Assembly: GCF_001592045.1 (NCBI RefSeq) | Contig: NZ_BCWB01000009.1 | Span: forward strand, 1-32,461 | From: Thermobifida fusca NBRC 14071 = JCM 3263 | GTDB lineage: Bacteria; Actinomycetota; Actinomycetes; Streptosporangiales; Streptosporangiaceae | Length of the DNA: 32,461 nucleotides | Direction of reading: 5' to 3' | In this document: one piece after another, positions 1 through 7,959 of the stretch | How the letters are laid out: the number at the start of each line of letters is the position of its first letter | Numbering within the stretch: the first letter of the stretch is position 1 | Translations under genes and position numbers: made by a program | The notes under the pieces: model-generated | Told to the model about the DNA's origin: nothing | Databases searched by the model: none | The model's input: the letters and a program-made list of their open reading frames with translations, nothing else

Positions 1-1346
1 AGCACCCGCACAAGCGCGCCTCACTGCCCAGCTGGATCGGACCATCCCCACGTGCGTGGGGAGCACATCATGGGGTGTTCCCCATGGTCAACCACCACCG
101 GACCATCCCCACGTGCGTGGGGAGCACTGTCCGATGCCGCGCTCCGTGTCTACGCGCTCCGGACCATCCCCACGTGCGTGGGGAGCACGGCCACACCGTA
201 GGGCAGCCCAGCGTTACGCGCGGACCATCCCCACGTGCGTGGGGAGCACACCCACTACAGCAGCAGATAGGCGCAGAGCGGACCATCCCCACGTGCGTGG
301 GGAGCACCCGATGCCGGTGACACAGCGTGGTTCTGCGCGCGGACCATCCCCACGTGCGTGGGGAGCACATCGCGGTCATTCCCGGTGGAGGAAGGGTCGC
401 AGGACCATCCCCACGTGCGTGGGGAGCACATTTCCATGATCTCGGCCTCAGTGGTAGCGGAAGGACCATCCCCACGTGCGTGGGGAGCACGTTCGCGCAT
501 GACTCGACTGCGCTGGTAGCGGTCGGACCATCCCCACGTGCGTGGGGAGCACAGGACCGGTGCGACATCGCTGGTATCCCCGGGCGGACCATCCCCACGT
601 GCGTGGGGAGCACCCGTGGTTTGGCCGGGAGCTGCGACTCCCGGCCGGACCATCCCCACGTGCGTGGGGAGCACCATCTGCGGCCATACCCCCCACGCTA
701 GGCGGCCGGACCATCCCCACGTGCGTGGGGAGCACCAGGCGTGGCCGGTGGTCGTCACGGCGCTCGGCGGACCATCCCCACGTGCGTGGGGAGCACGGTG
801 CGGTTTCTAACCGCCAGTATGAGGGTCACGGACCATCCCCACGTGCGTGGGGAGCACCCTCCTGAGTGCGGTTCTCGACGCGCCCCCGACGGACCATCCC
901 CACGTGCGTGGGGAGCACCGGGCGCGCAGATGGGCAGGGTCCGTAAACGACGGACCATCCCCACGTGCGTGGGGAGCACAGGACGCCGCCGGTGGCGGTG
1001 CCGCCGGTCCGCGGACCATCCCCACGTGCGTGGGGAGCACGGCCAGGGCACGGCGGAGATCAGGCGCGCGAAACGGACCATCCCCACGTGCGTGGGGAGC
1101 ACGCCAGGGCACGGCGGAGATCAGGCGCGCGAAACGGACCATCCCCACGTGCGTGGGGAGCACCGCCGCTGTGCCGGTGTCTCCGCGGGCGGCGGCGGAC
1201 CATCCCCACGTGCGTGGGGAGCACGGAGTGGACCGAAAGGTTGGCAAAATGGCTAACGGACCATCCCCACGTGCGTGGGGAGCACACGGCGTCGCGCCGG
1301 GCGGCGACCTGGAGCAACGGACCATCCCCACGTGCGTGGGGAGCAC
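1..1346 (-). CRISPR. Type I-E CRISPR array, 22 full repeats plus a cut repeat
   Basis: There are 22 complete 28-base repeats, all identical by eye, starting at 39, 100, 161, 222, 280, 341, 402, 463, 525, 586, 647, 708, 769, 830, 891, 952, 1013, 1075, 1136, 1197, 1258 and 1319. The last 5 bases of another repeat lie at 1-5, so the array continues to the left. Spacers are 33 nt, except 30 nt at 250-279 and 34 nt at 491-524 and 1041-1074. Read on the minus strand the repeat begins GTGCTCCCC and ends GGGGATGGTCC. It has the CCCC/GGGG stem and orientation of the E. coli type I-E repeat, so crRNA should be made on the minus strand with the leader at the high-coordinate end. No cas gene is visible in the window. 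The subtype call rests on repeat sequence and 61-nt periodicity only. Confidence 0.97.
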
Positions 1347-1470
1347 AGAAGATGACCTGCAGTTTTAGAGGGCGTTATCTTCTCGTTATCAATCTTCTGG
1401 GTATCAGGAGGTTCGGCCCACCGCTCGCATAGGTCAATTTAGCCGGAATCTCTGCTCTGGGCAGCCAATT
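1347..1470 (-). promoter_or_regulatory. Probable CRISPR leader
   Basis: The stretch next to the last repeat (1319-1346) is clearly richer in A/T than its surroundings, with runs such as AGTTTTAGAG and GTTATCTTCTCG. It lies on the side from which a minus-strand pre-crRNA would start. This fits a type I-E leader carrying the promoter and the Cas1-Cas2/IHF-like integration site. The right boundary is approximate and no clear -35/-10 pair was identified. Confidence 0.6.
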
Positions 1471-1783
1471 GCCTGACACTGGCCGGGCCTTGCCCTCCGC
1501 TGGGATTCATCACAGCAGGACCGGGACAGTCTTTCTAGGTTGAGGCGGGGTGCAAACCCATCGGCCTGCGGCGACGGCAACCGACTGTCCGGTGGAAGCG
1601 CGTCGTTCTGCCTGCCGCCAGATCACTGGCGGGGAAAGCGACGTTGGCATCCTCGCAATGCTCCTGGGACTGTCTGCTGTCCGCAGACGTCCTGGTCTCG
1701 CCTCCGAAAGGCCAGCCCTGGGACGACCGTGTTTCAGCGTGGCCGCCGGGTAGAGGGAAGGCTAGTCGACATGGGAGGTCGCC
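1471..1783. other. Intergenic stretch, nothing recognised
   Basis: Between the probable leader and the DUF4383 gene I see no credible coding region. The open frames here are random high-GC frames without a plausible start or any family resemblance. The only functional element is the GGGAGG ribosome site at about 1771-1776 that serves the next gene. Confidence 0.4.
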
Positions 1784-2272
1784 ATGCTGCTGGAACGGAC
1801 ACGGGAAGTTGCTGACGCAACACGGCGCCCCGCCCGGATTGCCGCTGGTGTGATGGGCGGCCTGTTCCTCCTGGCCGGGATTCTCGGGTTCATCCCAGGT
1901 GTCACCAGCGACTACTCTTCGATGGCCTTGTCCGGGCACTACTCGGAAGCGAGACTGCTCGGCGTGTTCCAGGTGTCGGTGCTGCACAACCTGTTGCACC
2001 TGTTTTTGGGTGTTGCCGGGTTGGCCGCAGCGTGGAAAGGGGCGCGTTTTTCGCGCCTGTACCTGCTGCTCGGCGGTCTGGTCTACCTGGCCCTGTGGTT
2101 CTTCGGGGTACTGCTTGACTTCACGACTGTGGACAAGCTGTTCGGCCCGATCCCGTTTTGGGCGAACTTCATTTCCTTCAACGGGATCGACGACTGGATG
2201 CGGTTCCTGGTGAGCACGTTGATGCTCTCGTTCTACTTCGTGGTGCGGCCCGGGCGCGGCGTTCCGGAGTAG
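1784..2272 (+). CDS. DUF4383-type integral membrane protein
   Basis: A 162-residue protein with four hydrophobic segments at about residues 20-40, 63-85, 93-115 and 135-155. The pattern resembles the actinobacterial DUF4383 family: a short N-terminal cytoplasmic part, then GxxGFxPG near residue 35, a HNLLHLFLG motif near 68, and GxxY(L)xLWxxG near 95. The start is supported by GGGAGG seven bases upstream of the ATG. Family members are small membrane proteins of unknown function, common in actinomycetes. The gene stands alone between the CRISPR leader and spo0M, with no co-directional partner close by. It is intact. Assignment to the family is by resemblance only. Confidence 0.85.
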   Translation: MLLERTREVADATRRPARIAAGVMGGLFLLAGILGFIPGVTSDYSSMALSGHYSEARLLGVFQVSVLHNLLHLFLGVAGLAAAWKGARFSRLYLLLGGLVYLALWFFGVLLDFTTVDKLFGPIPFWANFISFNGIDDWMRFLVSTLMLSFYFVVRPGRGVPE

Positions 2273-2761
2273 CCGGTGACTGTTCGGGGTTCTTCGAGCG
2301 CATCCACCAGTGGGACAGCAGTGTGCCCACCGCTCTGACCGGGGTGGGGATGTCCTCAACCGAGGGTGCGCTGTGCCGGCGACGTGGGGTCACGGGGTAT
2401 TGAGCAGCACCGGCGAGGGAATACTGTTGGCCGTTGTCCACGGCTTCTGTTCTTCGTCCGGCCGCAGTTTGTCTGATAGCGCTAGGCCCAATACCGCATA
2501 ACGGTCCTGCAGAAAAAGGGAGCGGGTGTCTCGCTGCACCGGGGCGCTCTGCTCCCCTTCCCTTGCCTCACCCCCACAAAAGCGCTTTTGAGCTGCAATA
2601 ACTTGGAGTTGTCGGCATAGTGCTTTCTGTGGTCTCCTTTAACGTTCACGCTAGTGGAACTCTCCGCTGGACCGGAACGTCTCCCATGGCGTTACGGTGC
2701 CGCGCCCGGTGAGGCCGCGGTGATCGCCGCGAACGTTTCTCTACCTGTTGAAAAGGACAGC
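2273..2761. other. Intergenic region with a 14-bp palindrome
   Basis: No credible gene is seen. Two structures stand out: a possible hairpin of GGGAGC (about 2518) with GCTCCC (about 2551), which could end the upstream transcript, and a perfect palindrome at 2577-2590. The 3' end of the region (2590-2760) is richer in A/T and should hold the spo0M promoter, but I could not fix -35/-10 boxes. Confidence 0.4.
2577..2590. promoter_or_regulatory. 14-bp perfect palindrome upstream of spo0M
   Basis: CAAAAGCGCTTTTG is a perfect 14-bp palindrome about 170 bases upstream of the Spo0M start. Its A/T-rich arms are unusual in this GC-rich region and would suit a dimeric regulator. The regulator is unknown and the role is inferred from symmetry and position only. 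Confidence 0.3.
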
Positions 2762-3736
2762 ATGGTTTTCAGGCGTTTGCTTACGGCTTTCGGGGTGGGA
2801 GGCCCCAGCGTCGACACGGTGCTGCGTTCCCCCCACACTCGGCCCGGCGAGTTTCTGGAGGGGACTGTTGAACTGGTCGGGGGCGAGAGTGAGGTGCTCA
2901 TTGAGGAGATCAGCGTGTGTCTCGCCTCGGCCGTGGAAGTGGAGGCCGGGGACACCGAAGGGGTTTCCCGCGTCGAGTTCGCCCGTTTCCCGGTGACCGG
3001 CGCCTTCCCGCTCGGGCCTGGGCAGCGCCATTCCATTCCGTTCCGTTACCCGGTGCCGTGGCAGGCACCGATCACCGCGGCGGGCGGGGGCCCGCTTCCG
3101 GGGGCCAGGGTGGGGCTGCGGACTGATGTGGCCATTGCCCACGCCGTCGACAAGGGCGACTTGGACCCGGTGCTCATCCATCCGCTTCCTGTCCAGGACC
3201 GGATCCTGGACGCGTTCGCCCGGCTCGGTTTCGTGCTCAAGCACATGGACTTGGAGCAGGGGCACCTGGTGGGCACTGCGCAGCAGTTCCCGTTCTTCCA
3301 GGAAATCGAGTTCCACCCTTCGCCGCGCTACGCCCACGAGATCAACGAGGTCGAGGTGAGTTTCGTCGCCGACCCGGAGGGCGTCGACGTGATCATCGAG
3401 TTCGACAAGCGCGGTGGGCTGTTCACCGAGGGTGCGGACATCTACGGCCGGTTCCGGGCTTCACACGCTGATGTCGACCGCGTGGACTGGGTGGCGCAGG
3501 TCGACTCGTGGGTTGCCCAGTCGTTGTCCCAGCACCGCAGCCTTTTCGGTGGTTACGGCCACGGACATCCCGGCCACTATCCCCCGCCGGGCTACGGACA
3601 TCCGGAGCACCACAGTGGTGGGGGCGGCTTGGGCGGGGTCGCCATGGGGGTCATCGGGGGTATGGCTGCCGGTTACGTGGCGGGTGAAATCATGGACGCC
3701 ATCGGCGAGGTTTTCGAGGACGATGACGACGACTAG
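2762..3736 (+). CDS. Sporulation-control protein Spo0M family
   Basis: A 324-residue cytoplasmic protein of the Spo0M/arrestin-like family. It opens with MVFRRLLTAFGVGGPSVDT, the characteristic family start, followed by two arrestin-like beta-sandwich halves (about residues 10-120 and 125-250). A Gly/His/Pro-rich linker (about 265-300) and a very acidic C-terminus ending in five Asp complete it. Bacillus Spo0M affects sporulation and is about 258 residues, so this one has a longer tail. The frame is open further upstream to a GTG at 2654, but the ATG at 2762 matches the family start and has AAAGGA seven bases before it. Single gene, followed by an inverted repeat. The role in this organism is inferred from the family. 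Confidence 0.9.
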   Translation: MVFRRLLTAFGVGGPSVDTVLRSPHTRPGEFLEGTVELVGGESEVLIEEISVCLASAVEVEAGDTEGVSRVEFARFPVTGAFPLGPGQRHSIPFRYPVPWQAPITAAGGGPLPGARVGLRTDVAIAHAVDKGDLDPVLIHPLPVQDRILDAFARLGFVLKHMDLEQGHLVGTAQQFPFFQEIEFHPSPRYAHEINEVEVSFVADPEGVDVIIEFDKRGGLFTEGADIYGRFRASHADVDRVDWVAQVDSWVAQSLSQHRSLFGGYGHGHPGHYPPPGYGHPEHHSGGGGLGGVAMGVIGGMAAGYVAGEIMDAIGEVFEDDDDD

Positions 3737-4116
3737 GAAGCGTTCCCGCTTTCCTCGGTGGTGCAGACATCAGGGTTCGGCTTTCCCTCATCAGGTCGAA
3801 CCCTGATCCGCTCCACAGGTCGCGGGGGTGGACCGGCGGTCTGCTCGGTGCGGGCCTCGCAGCGGCGAGAGTGCTTCACCGGGTGTTGCCTGGGGCCGGT
3901 CCACCCTCCCCGCGCAAGGGGGAACACTCTTGGGAATCCCCACGAAACCTGGTGGTTGGGGTGGGGTTTCTCCTTTCGATGGTGGGTGCGGCGACGGCAT
4001 CCACCAAGGCCCGCGCCTATTCCGGTCATTTTTGGTCCAGAATACGGTCTGCAGCGCTGGCGTGTCTCTCTGGGGAGCGGATGGGGCCTATGCCAGGCGT
4101 GGGGCGGGGATGCTGT
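3737..4116. other. Intergenic region with two hairpins
   Basis: No supported gene. It contains the strong inverted repeat at 3769-3807 and a weaker one, CCCCAC (3938-3943) with GTGGGG (3961-3966). The weaker one is followed on the plus strand by a T-rich stretch and could be a second terminator. The rest shows nothing recognisable. Confidence 0.4.
3769..3807 (+). terminator. Inverted repeat after spo0M
   Basis: An 11-bp perfect inverted repeat: the arm at 3769-3779 (ATCAGGGTTCG) pairs with 3797-3807, around a 17-base loop, starting 33 bases after the Spo0M stop. There is no T-tract after it, so it is either a factor-assisted terminator or an mRNA 3'-end stabiliser. Confidence 0.5.
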
Positions 4117-4323
4117 TCACCGCTTCTTGTCGAGCAGTCCCGGAGCGGCGTAGACCCATTGGCCGTCCTGCTCCTGGTAGAGGCCGCTCACTCCGAAGCA
4201 GGAGAGGAAGACGAGGCGGTCGCCGCAGTACTCCCGAACGAGCTCCTCCAGTTCAGCGGCGGGCATGACGAGGCCGTCTAACGGTCCGGCGTACAGGGTT
4301 ACGGGGTGGTCGATGTGGTTCAT
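4117..4323 (-). CDS. Small hypothetical protein (68 aa)
   Basis: A 68-residue protein starting MNHIDHPVTLYAGPLDGL and ending GLLDKKR. The frame is open further upstream, but that part is Pro/Arg-rich and looks non-coding. The ATG at 4323 gives a compact, well-composed protein. A YAGPLDGL motif near the N-terminus and a GLYQEQDGQWVYA segment near the C-terminus suggest a small beta-rich soluble protein, similar in style to short actinobacterial or phage proteins with a GGPxDG motif. I do not recognise a function. No upstream partner in the same direction is evident. It is divergent from the XRE regulator to its right. Confidence 0.55.
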   Translation of the reverse strand: MNHIDHPVTLYAGPLDGLVMPAAELEELVREYCGDRLVFLSCFGVSGLYQEQDGQWVYAAPGLLDKKR

Positions 4324-5018
4324 ACGTGTGCCTGAGTAGGGCCGATGGGCGGGGACGGGTGCCGGGAGGGGAGAAGGATGATCCGTTCCCGCAGAGGTGA
4401 GGTGACGGTTGCCCCGGGCGGGCGTACCGGGGAGGAGGCGGTACGCCCGTCCAGGAATTGGCCGGGCCATCACGAGGAGGGGATGTTGTCGGCCCAGCAG
4501 GGGGAAAGCTGAGTTCCTCGGCTGCGGTGGAGCAGTCCGGGTCAGCGGAGGCTTCCCGGCAGGGGTCAGGTCGTATTCGTGGCGGGCATGGTTGCGGGTG
4601 GTGTCAGCGGACGGTGGGTGGACTGTTTTCGACGCAGTGGGTGTGTGCTGCCTGCCGCGCGGAGACTGAGGTGCGGCGGTCAAGGGCAAGGACAGACAGT
4701 TCCCATCACCGCTTGGTGTGCTGGGTCGGGCCGCGCGGGCGACGGCCGCGGGGCAGGTGGGGCCTGGTGCAGGCAGCGTCGTAATCCACGAGTCACCCCC
4801 TAGCCGACGACACTTTCGAAGAGTTTTCCTGGTTTGTCACCGTTATTCCGAATGAGGAATGTTTGCGAAGGTTGGAGCGGAGAAAGCGTTTCCGCTCGCG
4901 CCTTCGCTATTCACCATTCCCAAACCTGCAGTTGCTTTCCATGAGTTTGACTAAAGTAAAGCACTAAGTCCGACACGACGATCAACTGTGCTGAATCAGT
5001 GCAGAAGTGAGGAAAGGT
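4324..5018. other. Intergenic region upstream of the XRE regulator
   Basis: About 700 bases without a supported gene. The open frames on both strands have Arg/Pro/Gly-rich random composition. The right end (4830-5000) is richer in A/T and contains TTGACT at 4947-4952 and a near-repeat GACTAAAG (4949-4956) / CACTAAGTC (4962-4970). This could be part of the promoter or operator of the regulator that starts at 5019. Confidence 0.4.
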
Positions 5019-5822
5019 GTGCAGAAAGACGGGGGCCCTTGGGTAAAGATCGGACAGAAGATTCGGGAGCACCGGCAACACGCTGGACTTTCCCAGGAAG
5101 AGCTGGCGAAGCTGGTTGCTCTTTCGCCCACCATGCTGAGCGCGATGGAGCGCGGCACACGCGGCATCAAAAGGGACCATGTGGAACGTATCGACGCCGC
5201 GCTCGGCATACCCGGCACGTTGACGGAGCTGTGGGACCGGTCTCGGGGGGCCGGTCTGCCGCCCTGGTATGAGCAGGTGGCCGACCTGGAACGGGCGGCC
5301 TCCGAGATCTGGGTCTACCACCCGCTCATGGTGCCGGGTCTGCTGCAGACCGAAGAGTATGCCGCGCACATCCTTCGGGTCAGCCATCCCCGGGCCACTC
5401 CAGCCGAAATCGAGGAGCTGGTCCGGGGGCAGATGGAACGTAAAGCGATCTTCGACCAGGAGCGGCCGCCCCGCTTGATCGTGGTCGTGGACGAGGGGGT
5501 GCTGCGCCGCCCCACGGGGGGCCGTGAGGTCATGCGCCGCCAGATCGGCCATCTGCTGCAGGAGAGTTCGCGGCCGTTCGTGTCGATCCAGGTGGTGCCG
5601 TACGACAGTGAGCACCATCCGGGGCTGTCGAACGGTTTTGCGCTGTTCACGGTTCCCTGGAAGAACCCGGTCCTGTACGTGGAGACTCGCCGGGCAGGAA
5701 AGCCCACGGACGATCCGGAAGCGGTGGAGGACTATTCCCAACTGTTCTCCGACTTGCGGGGTGCGGCCCTCCCATTGGGCTGTTCCCGCAGGCTGATGGC
5801 CCAGCTCCACGAAAAGCTGTGA
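5019..5822 (+). CDS. XRE-family regulator with DUF5753 domain
   Basis: A 267-residue DNA-binding protein. An N-terminal helix-turn-helix (about residues 9-65, with GLSQEELAKLVALSPTMLSAMERG) is followed by a DUF5753 effector domain (about 85-260). The effector domain carries the usual markers: PPWYEQVADLERAA, the VPGLLQTEEYAA motif, RQ/RKAIF and the C-terminal VYVET segment. Such regulators are abundant in actinomycetes and often sit beside a DUF397 gene; none is seen here. I chose GTG 5019 because GAGG at 5009-5012 is well placed for it. The upstream GTG at 5007 would add four residues and lacks a good site. The ligand and targets are unknown. Its neighbour on the opposite strand is an RsbW-like ATPase, a frequent pairing in actinomycetes. 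Confidence 0.92.
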   Translation: MQKDGGPWVKIGQKIREHRQHAGLSQEELAKLVALSPTMLSAMERGTRGIKRDHVERIDAALGIPGTLTELWDRSRGAGLPPWYEQVADLERAASEIWVYHPLMVPGLLQTEEYAAHILRVSHPRATPAEIEELVRGQMERKAIFDQERPPRLIVVVDEGVLRRPTGGREVMRRQIGHLLQESSRPFVSIQVVPYDSEHHPGLSNGFALFTVPWKNPVLYVETRRAGKPTDDPEAVEDYSQLFSDLRGAALPLGCSRRLMAQLHEKL

Positions 5823-6067
5823 CGCGCAGTGTGCAGACTGCTGCGGTACGTCCGTGACGGACTACCTAAGGGTTCCCCGGCCAGCCGGACCGCTGCGGCA
5901 CTGTATCCCCGGGGTGCTCCCGCGGATAGCTGCGCGCAAAGGTTGGGTGATAGGAGCTTTTTGCGCTTGGCCGCGGCCCCCGTCGGGTTCCTGGCCTGCA
6001 CGCGCGAGCGGACTCACCCCCTGCTGGGGTGGTCCTTCCCTGCCGGTAGTCCCCGGCATTGGGAGCC

Positions 6068-6514
6068 TCAATCGCGTCTGGCGAGAGGGTAGTCGACGGT
6101 GTTTTTCCAGTGGAGGACGAAGTAGACGCCTTTGGAGGGGGGTACCAGGCTGTCCCAGCGGGTGGCGAGCAGGTCGACGAGGTAGAGGCCGCGGCCGGTG
6201 ATCCGAGTGGGATCGTTCGCGCGGGACACCACGTGCGGCACGGTGTGGGGCAGCCGGGGCTCCCGGGTGTGGATTTCCACCCGGATCTCGGAGTGTTCCA
6301 CGGCGACATGGACCTCGTAGGAGCCTCCCGGGTCCCCGGACCGGGTATGGCGGAGCGCATTCGTCGCGAGTTCGGAGGTGATCAGTTCGGCTCGTTCCAC
6401 TACCTCGTCAGGGACGAAGGTGTACGGGTTGCTCCGCAAGCATGCGGTGACGAATGCGCGGGCTTCAGCCACGCTGTACGGGCTACCGGCGAAGGCCGTG
6501 GAGGATACGTTCAT
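6068..6514 (-). CDS. RsbW-like ATP-binding protein (HATPase_c_2)
   Basis: A 148-residue stand-alone GHKL-type ATPase of the anti-sigma-factor/serine kinase class. The N box is visible as ELITSELATNALRHT (about residues 43-57), and a GRGLYLVDLLATRW motif near 112-125 corresponds to the G2 region. The length suits a single-domain RsbW/SpoIIAB relative; in actinomycetes many such proteins have no known partner. The ATG at 6514 has AAGGAG 11 bases upstream. The gene is convergent with the DUF5753 regulator, and no sigma factor or anti-anti-sigma gene is adjacent, so the partner cannot be named. Confidence 0.88.
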   Translation of the reverse strand: MNVSSTAFAGSPYSVAEARAFVTACLRSNPYTFVPDEVVERAELITSELATNALRHTRSGDPGGSYEVHVAVEHSEIRVEIHTREPRLPHTVPHVVSRANDPTRITGRGLYLVDLLATRWDSLVPPSKGVYFVLHWKNTVDYPLARRD

Positions 6515-6865
6515 CCTGCCACCGCTCCTTCGGTAGAGGTGGCGGAGAGGAGACGGAGCGTTCGGTGGTGCGCGTGTGGTGATTCGGACACGTGGCAGGC
6601 AACCTTGACCATCGCATCCCCCATCATGTGCTCAGGCGGGGCGAGGCGTCCTCGTGCCGTCTTCGGCTGGGGCCCCGGCATTGCGGTCGTGTGACGCCCT
6701 GGTCGGCAGGGTTCGCCCTAGGCCGGTTCCGTGGTTTTCCCGGAAGCAGGCAGGGCTGTGGGATCTCCGCAGCCACACTGCTCTCCCCCGCCGCATAGGA
6801 CGACTATCACGCTACGCGTATTCTTACTCGTTGAAAAGCGAGAGAGCTCCTTTTTCTGACATTGC

Positions 6866-6883
6866 TTTCCCGAAACCGGGAAA
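6866..6883. terminator. Small hairpin in A/T-rich context
   Basis: TTTCCCG (6866-6872) pairs with CGGGAAA (6877-6883) around a 4-base loop. On the plus strand it is followed by ACGACTTTTCTTTCG, a T-rich run, so it could be an intrinsic terminator for a plus-strand transcript. No such gene is identified. Confidence 0.35.
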
Positions 6884-7289
6884 ACGACTTTTCTTTCGTC
6901 CGGGGTGGCGGATGCGCTGGCCGATATCTTTTCTCTGCGCTTCCGGAGCTCTTCGCAACGGAAGTTCCTGATCCATTCGACGGTCAGAGAGCGCGGGTTC
7001 AGATAGCCTTTGTGAAGACGTGAGCCTTCCGTTTCGGGAATGGCGGACAGGTACCGCTGTCCCGGCTGGTGCAGGGTAGGGGCCGTGCGTGTGCTGGCCT
7101 CGGCCACCGTGGGGCTTTTAACCTCCCGGCAAATGTCTCGGGGTAGGGCCGAACTGTCGCGGCGGAGCACGCTGGTGGCGGCGTTCTCGCCGGTCACTCG
7201 GGAGGAGGCGAGCGTGCCGGGCGGCGGAAGATGCGTGAAGGACCGTCTGGGGCTGACCGCGGCCGGCACAGTGGAATCGTAGGCGGCTG

Positions 7290-7327
7290 GACGGTTTGCC
7301 GCCCACGGCGGCGGACGGCAAACCGTC
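7290..7327. terminator. 12-bp inverted repeat
   Basis: GACGGTTTGCCG (7290-7301) pairs perfectly with 7316-7327 around a 14-base loop. It lies about 135 bases beyond the stop of the minus-strand SLOG-like gene and could terminate that transcript or one from the plus strand. No clean T-tract follows on either side. Confidence 0.45.
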
Positions 7328-7463
7328 GCATTCCTTTCTGAGGCGCGGAGTTTCCGCTCAGCACCCCTCGGCCCGGGAGCACATTGTCGGTTTCAAGGCC
7401 TTGACTTTTCGCGTCGAAGAGTCTCCAGGCCGTGGGAACGCTCCCGAACAACCGAAAAAATGA

Positions 7464-7943
7464 TTACTCGCGGCGCGCTCCTTCCGGCCAGATGACATCC
7501 ACCGGCACGCCCCTGGCCCGGGCAGCCGCCACCGCGTCCGCGGTGCCGCCTTTCCCGGAAGCGGGCTGGCCGTCCCACACCGCGAAGAGCCGGTCGACGC
7601 TGCCGATCACCGCCTCGTTCGCATCCTCATAGGCCTGTCTGCCCGCAGTCAGGTGCGACATGTAGCGCACCAGGCTCGAGCGGACCAGCAACCGGTCAAA
7701 CTGTTCCAAGTTGTCCGGTTTCACCTTGGTCTCCCGGTAGTCCGCGGACGGCAGCACTACTTCCAACTGCCCGCCTACAGCCAAGACTGCTTCAGCGAAA
7801 AGCTGGTCAGCGCCGCGGGCCAGGCAGGAGACCCCGACAAGCTCACCGTCCGCGTAAGGCGTAAGCGCCTCAGTCAGTGCCTGGCGCACCAGATCCATGC
7901 TGTCGGCAGTCAGGTTGGAATGCCCGGTAATCCCAATTCGCAC
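7464..7943 (-). CDS. SLOG-like Rossmann-fold protein
   Basis: A 159-residue protein beginning MRIGITGHSNLTADS. A GVSCLARGADQLFAE motif lies at about residues 38-52, LEVVLPSADY at about 60-69, and a C-terminal DRLFAVWDGQPASGKGGTADAV segment follows. This layout (GxTGH start, GxARGAD, then a DxxxAVWDG...GGT strand-loop) resembles the SLOG/YpsA/DprA-type superfamily that binds nucleotide ligands. The exact function is not known. It is probably co-transcribed with the XRE/TPR regulator that ends 16 bases upstream, which suggests a regulator plus nucleotide-sensing partner. The start ATG at 7943 gives a full-length domain. Confidence 0.75.
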   Translation of the reverse strand: MRIGITGHSNLTADSMDLVRQALTEALTPYADGELVGVSCLARGADQLFAEAVLAVGGQLEVVLPSADYRETKVKPDNLEQFDRLLVRSSLVRYMSHLTAGRQAYEDANEAVIGSVDRLFAVWDGQPASGKGGTADAVAAARARGVPVDVIWPEGARRE

Positions 7944-7959
7944 TCCTGCATCCCCTTCA

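Larger units (their letters stand above)
6515..7463. other. Long intergenic region with two hairpins
   Basis: About 950 bases with no convincing gene. A minus-strand frame (6718-7269) is open but has mixed, unstructured composition and no resemblance I recognise. Base composition dips toward A/T at 6800-6900. Two inverted repeats are clear, at 6866-6883 and 7290-7327, and are listed separately. A small peptide or RNA gene cannot be excluded. Confidence 0.4.

Noticed and set aside
56-1432. Many open frames with repeated [16 protein letters not shown]-like peptides on both strands
   Set aside because: They are translations of the CRISPR repeats and spacers; the 61-base period shifts frames and no start or ribosome site supports them.
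4324-4689. N-terminal extension of the 68-aa minus-strand protein to 190 residues
   Set aside because: The extra part is Pro/Arg/Thr-rich without structure and looks like an open frame caused by high GC; ATG 4323 gives a sensible protein.
6718-7269. 183-residue minus-strand open frame
   Set aside because: No family resemblance, mixed composition, no convincing ribosome site, and hairpins on both sides.
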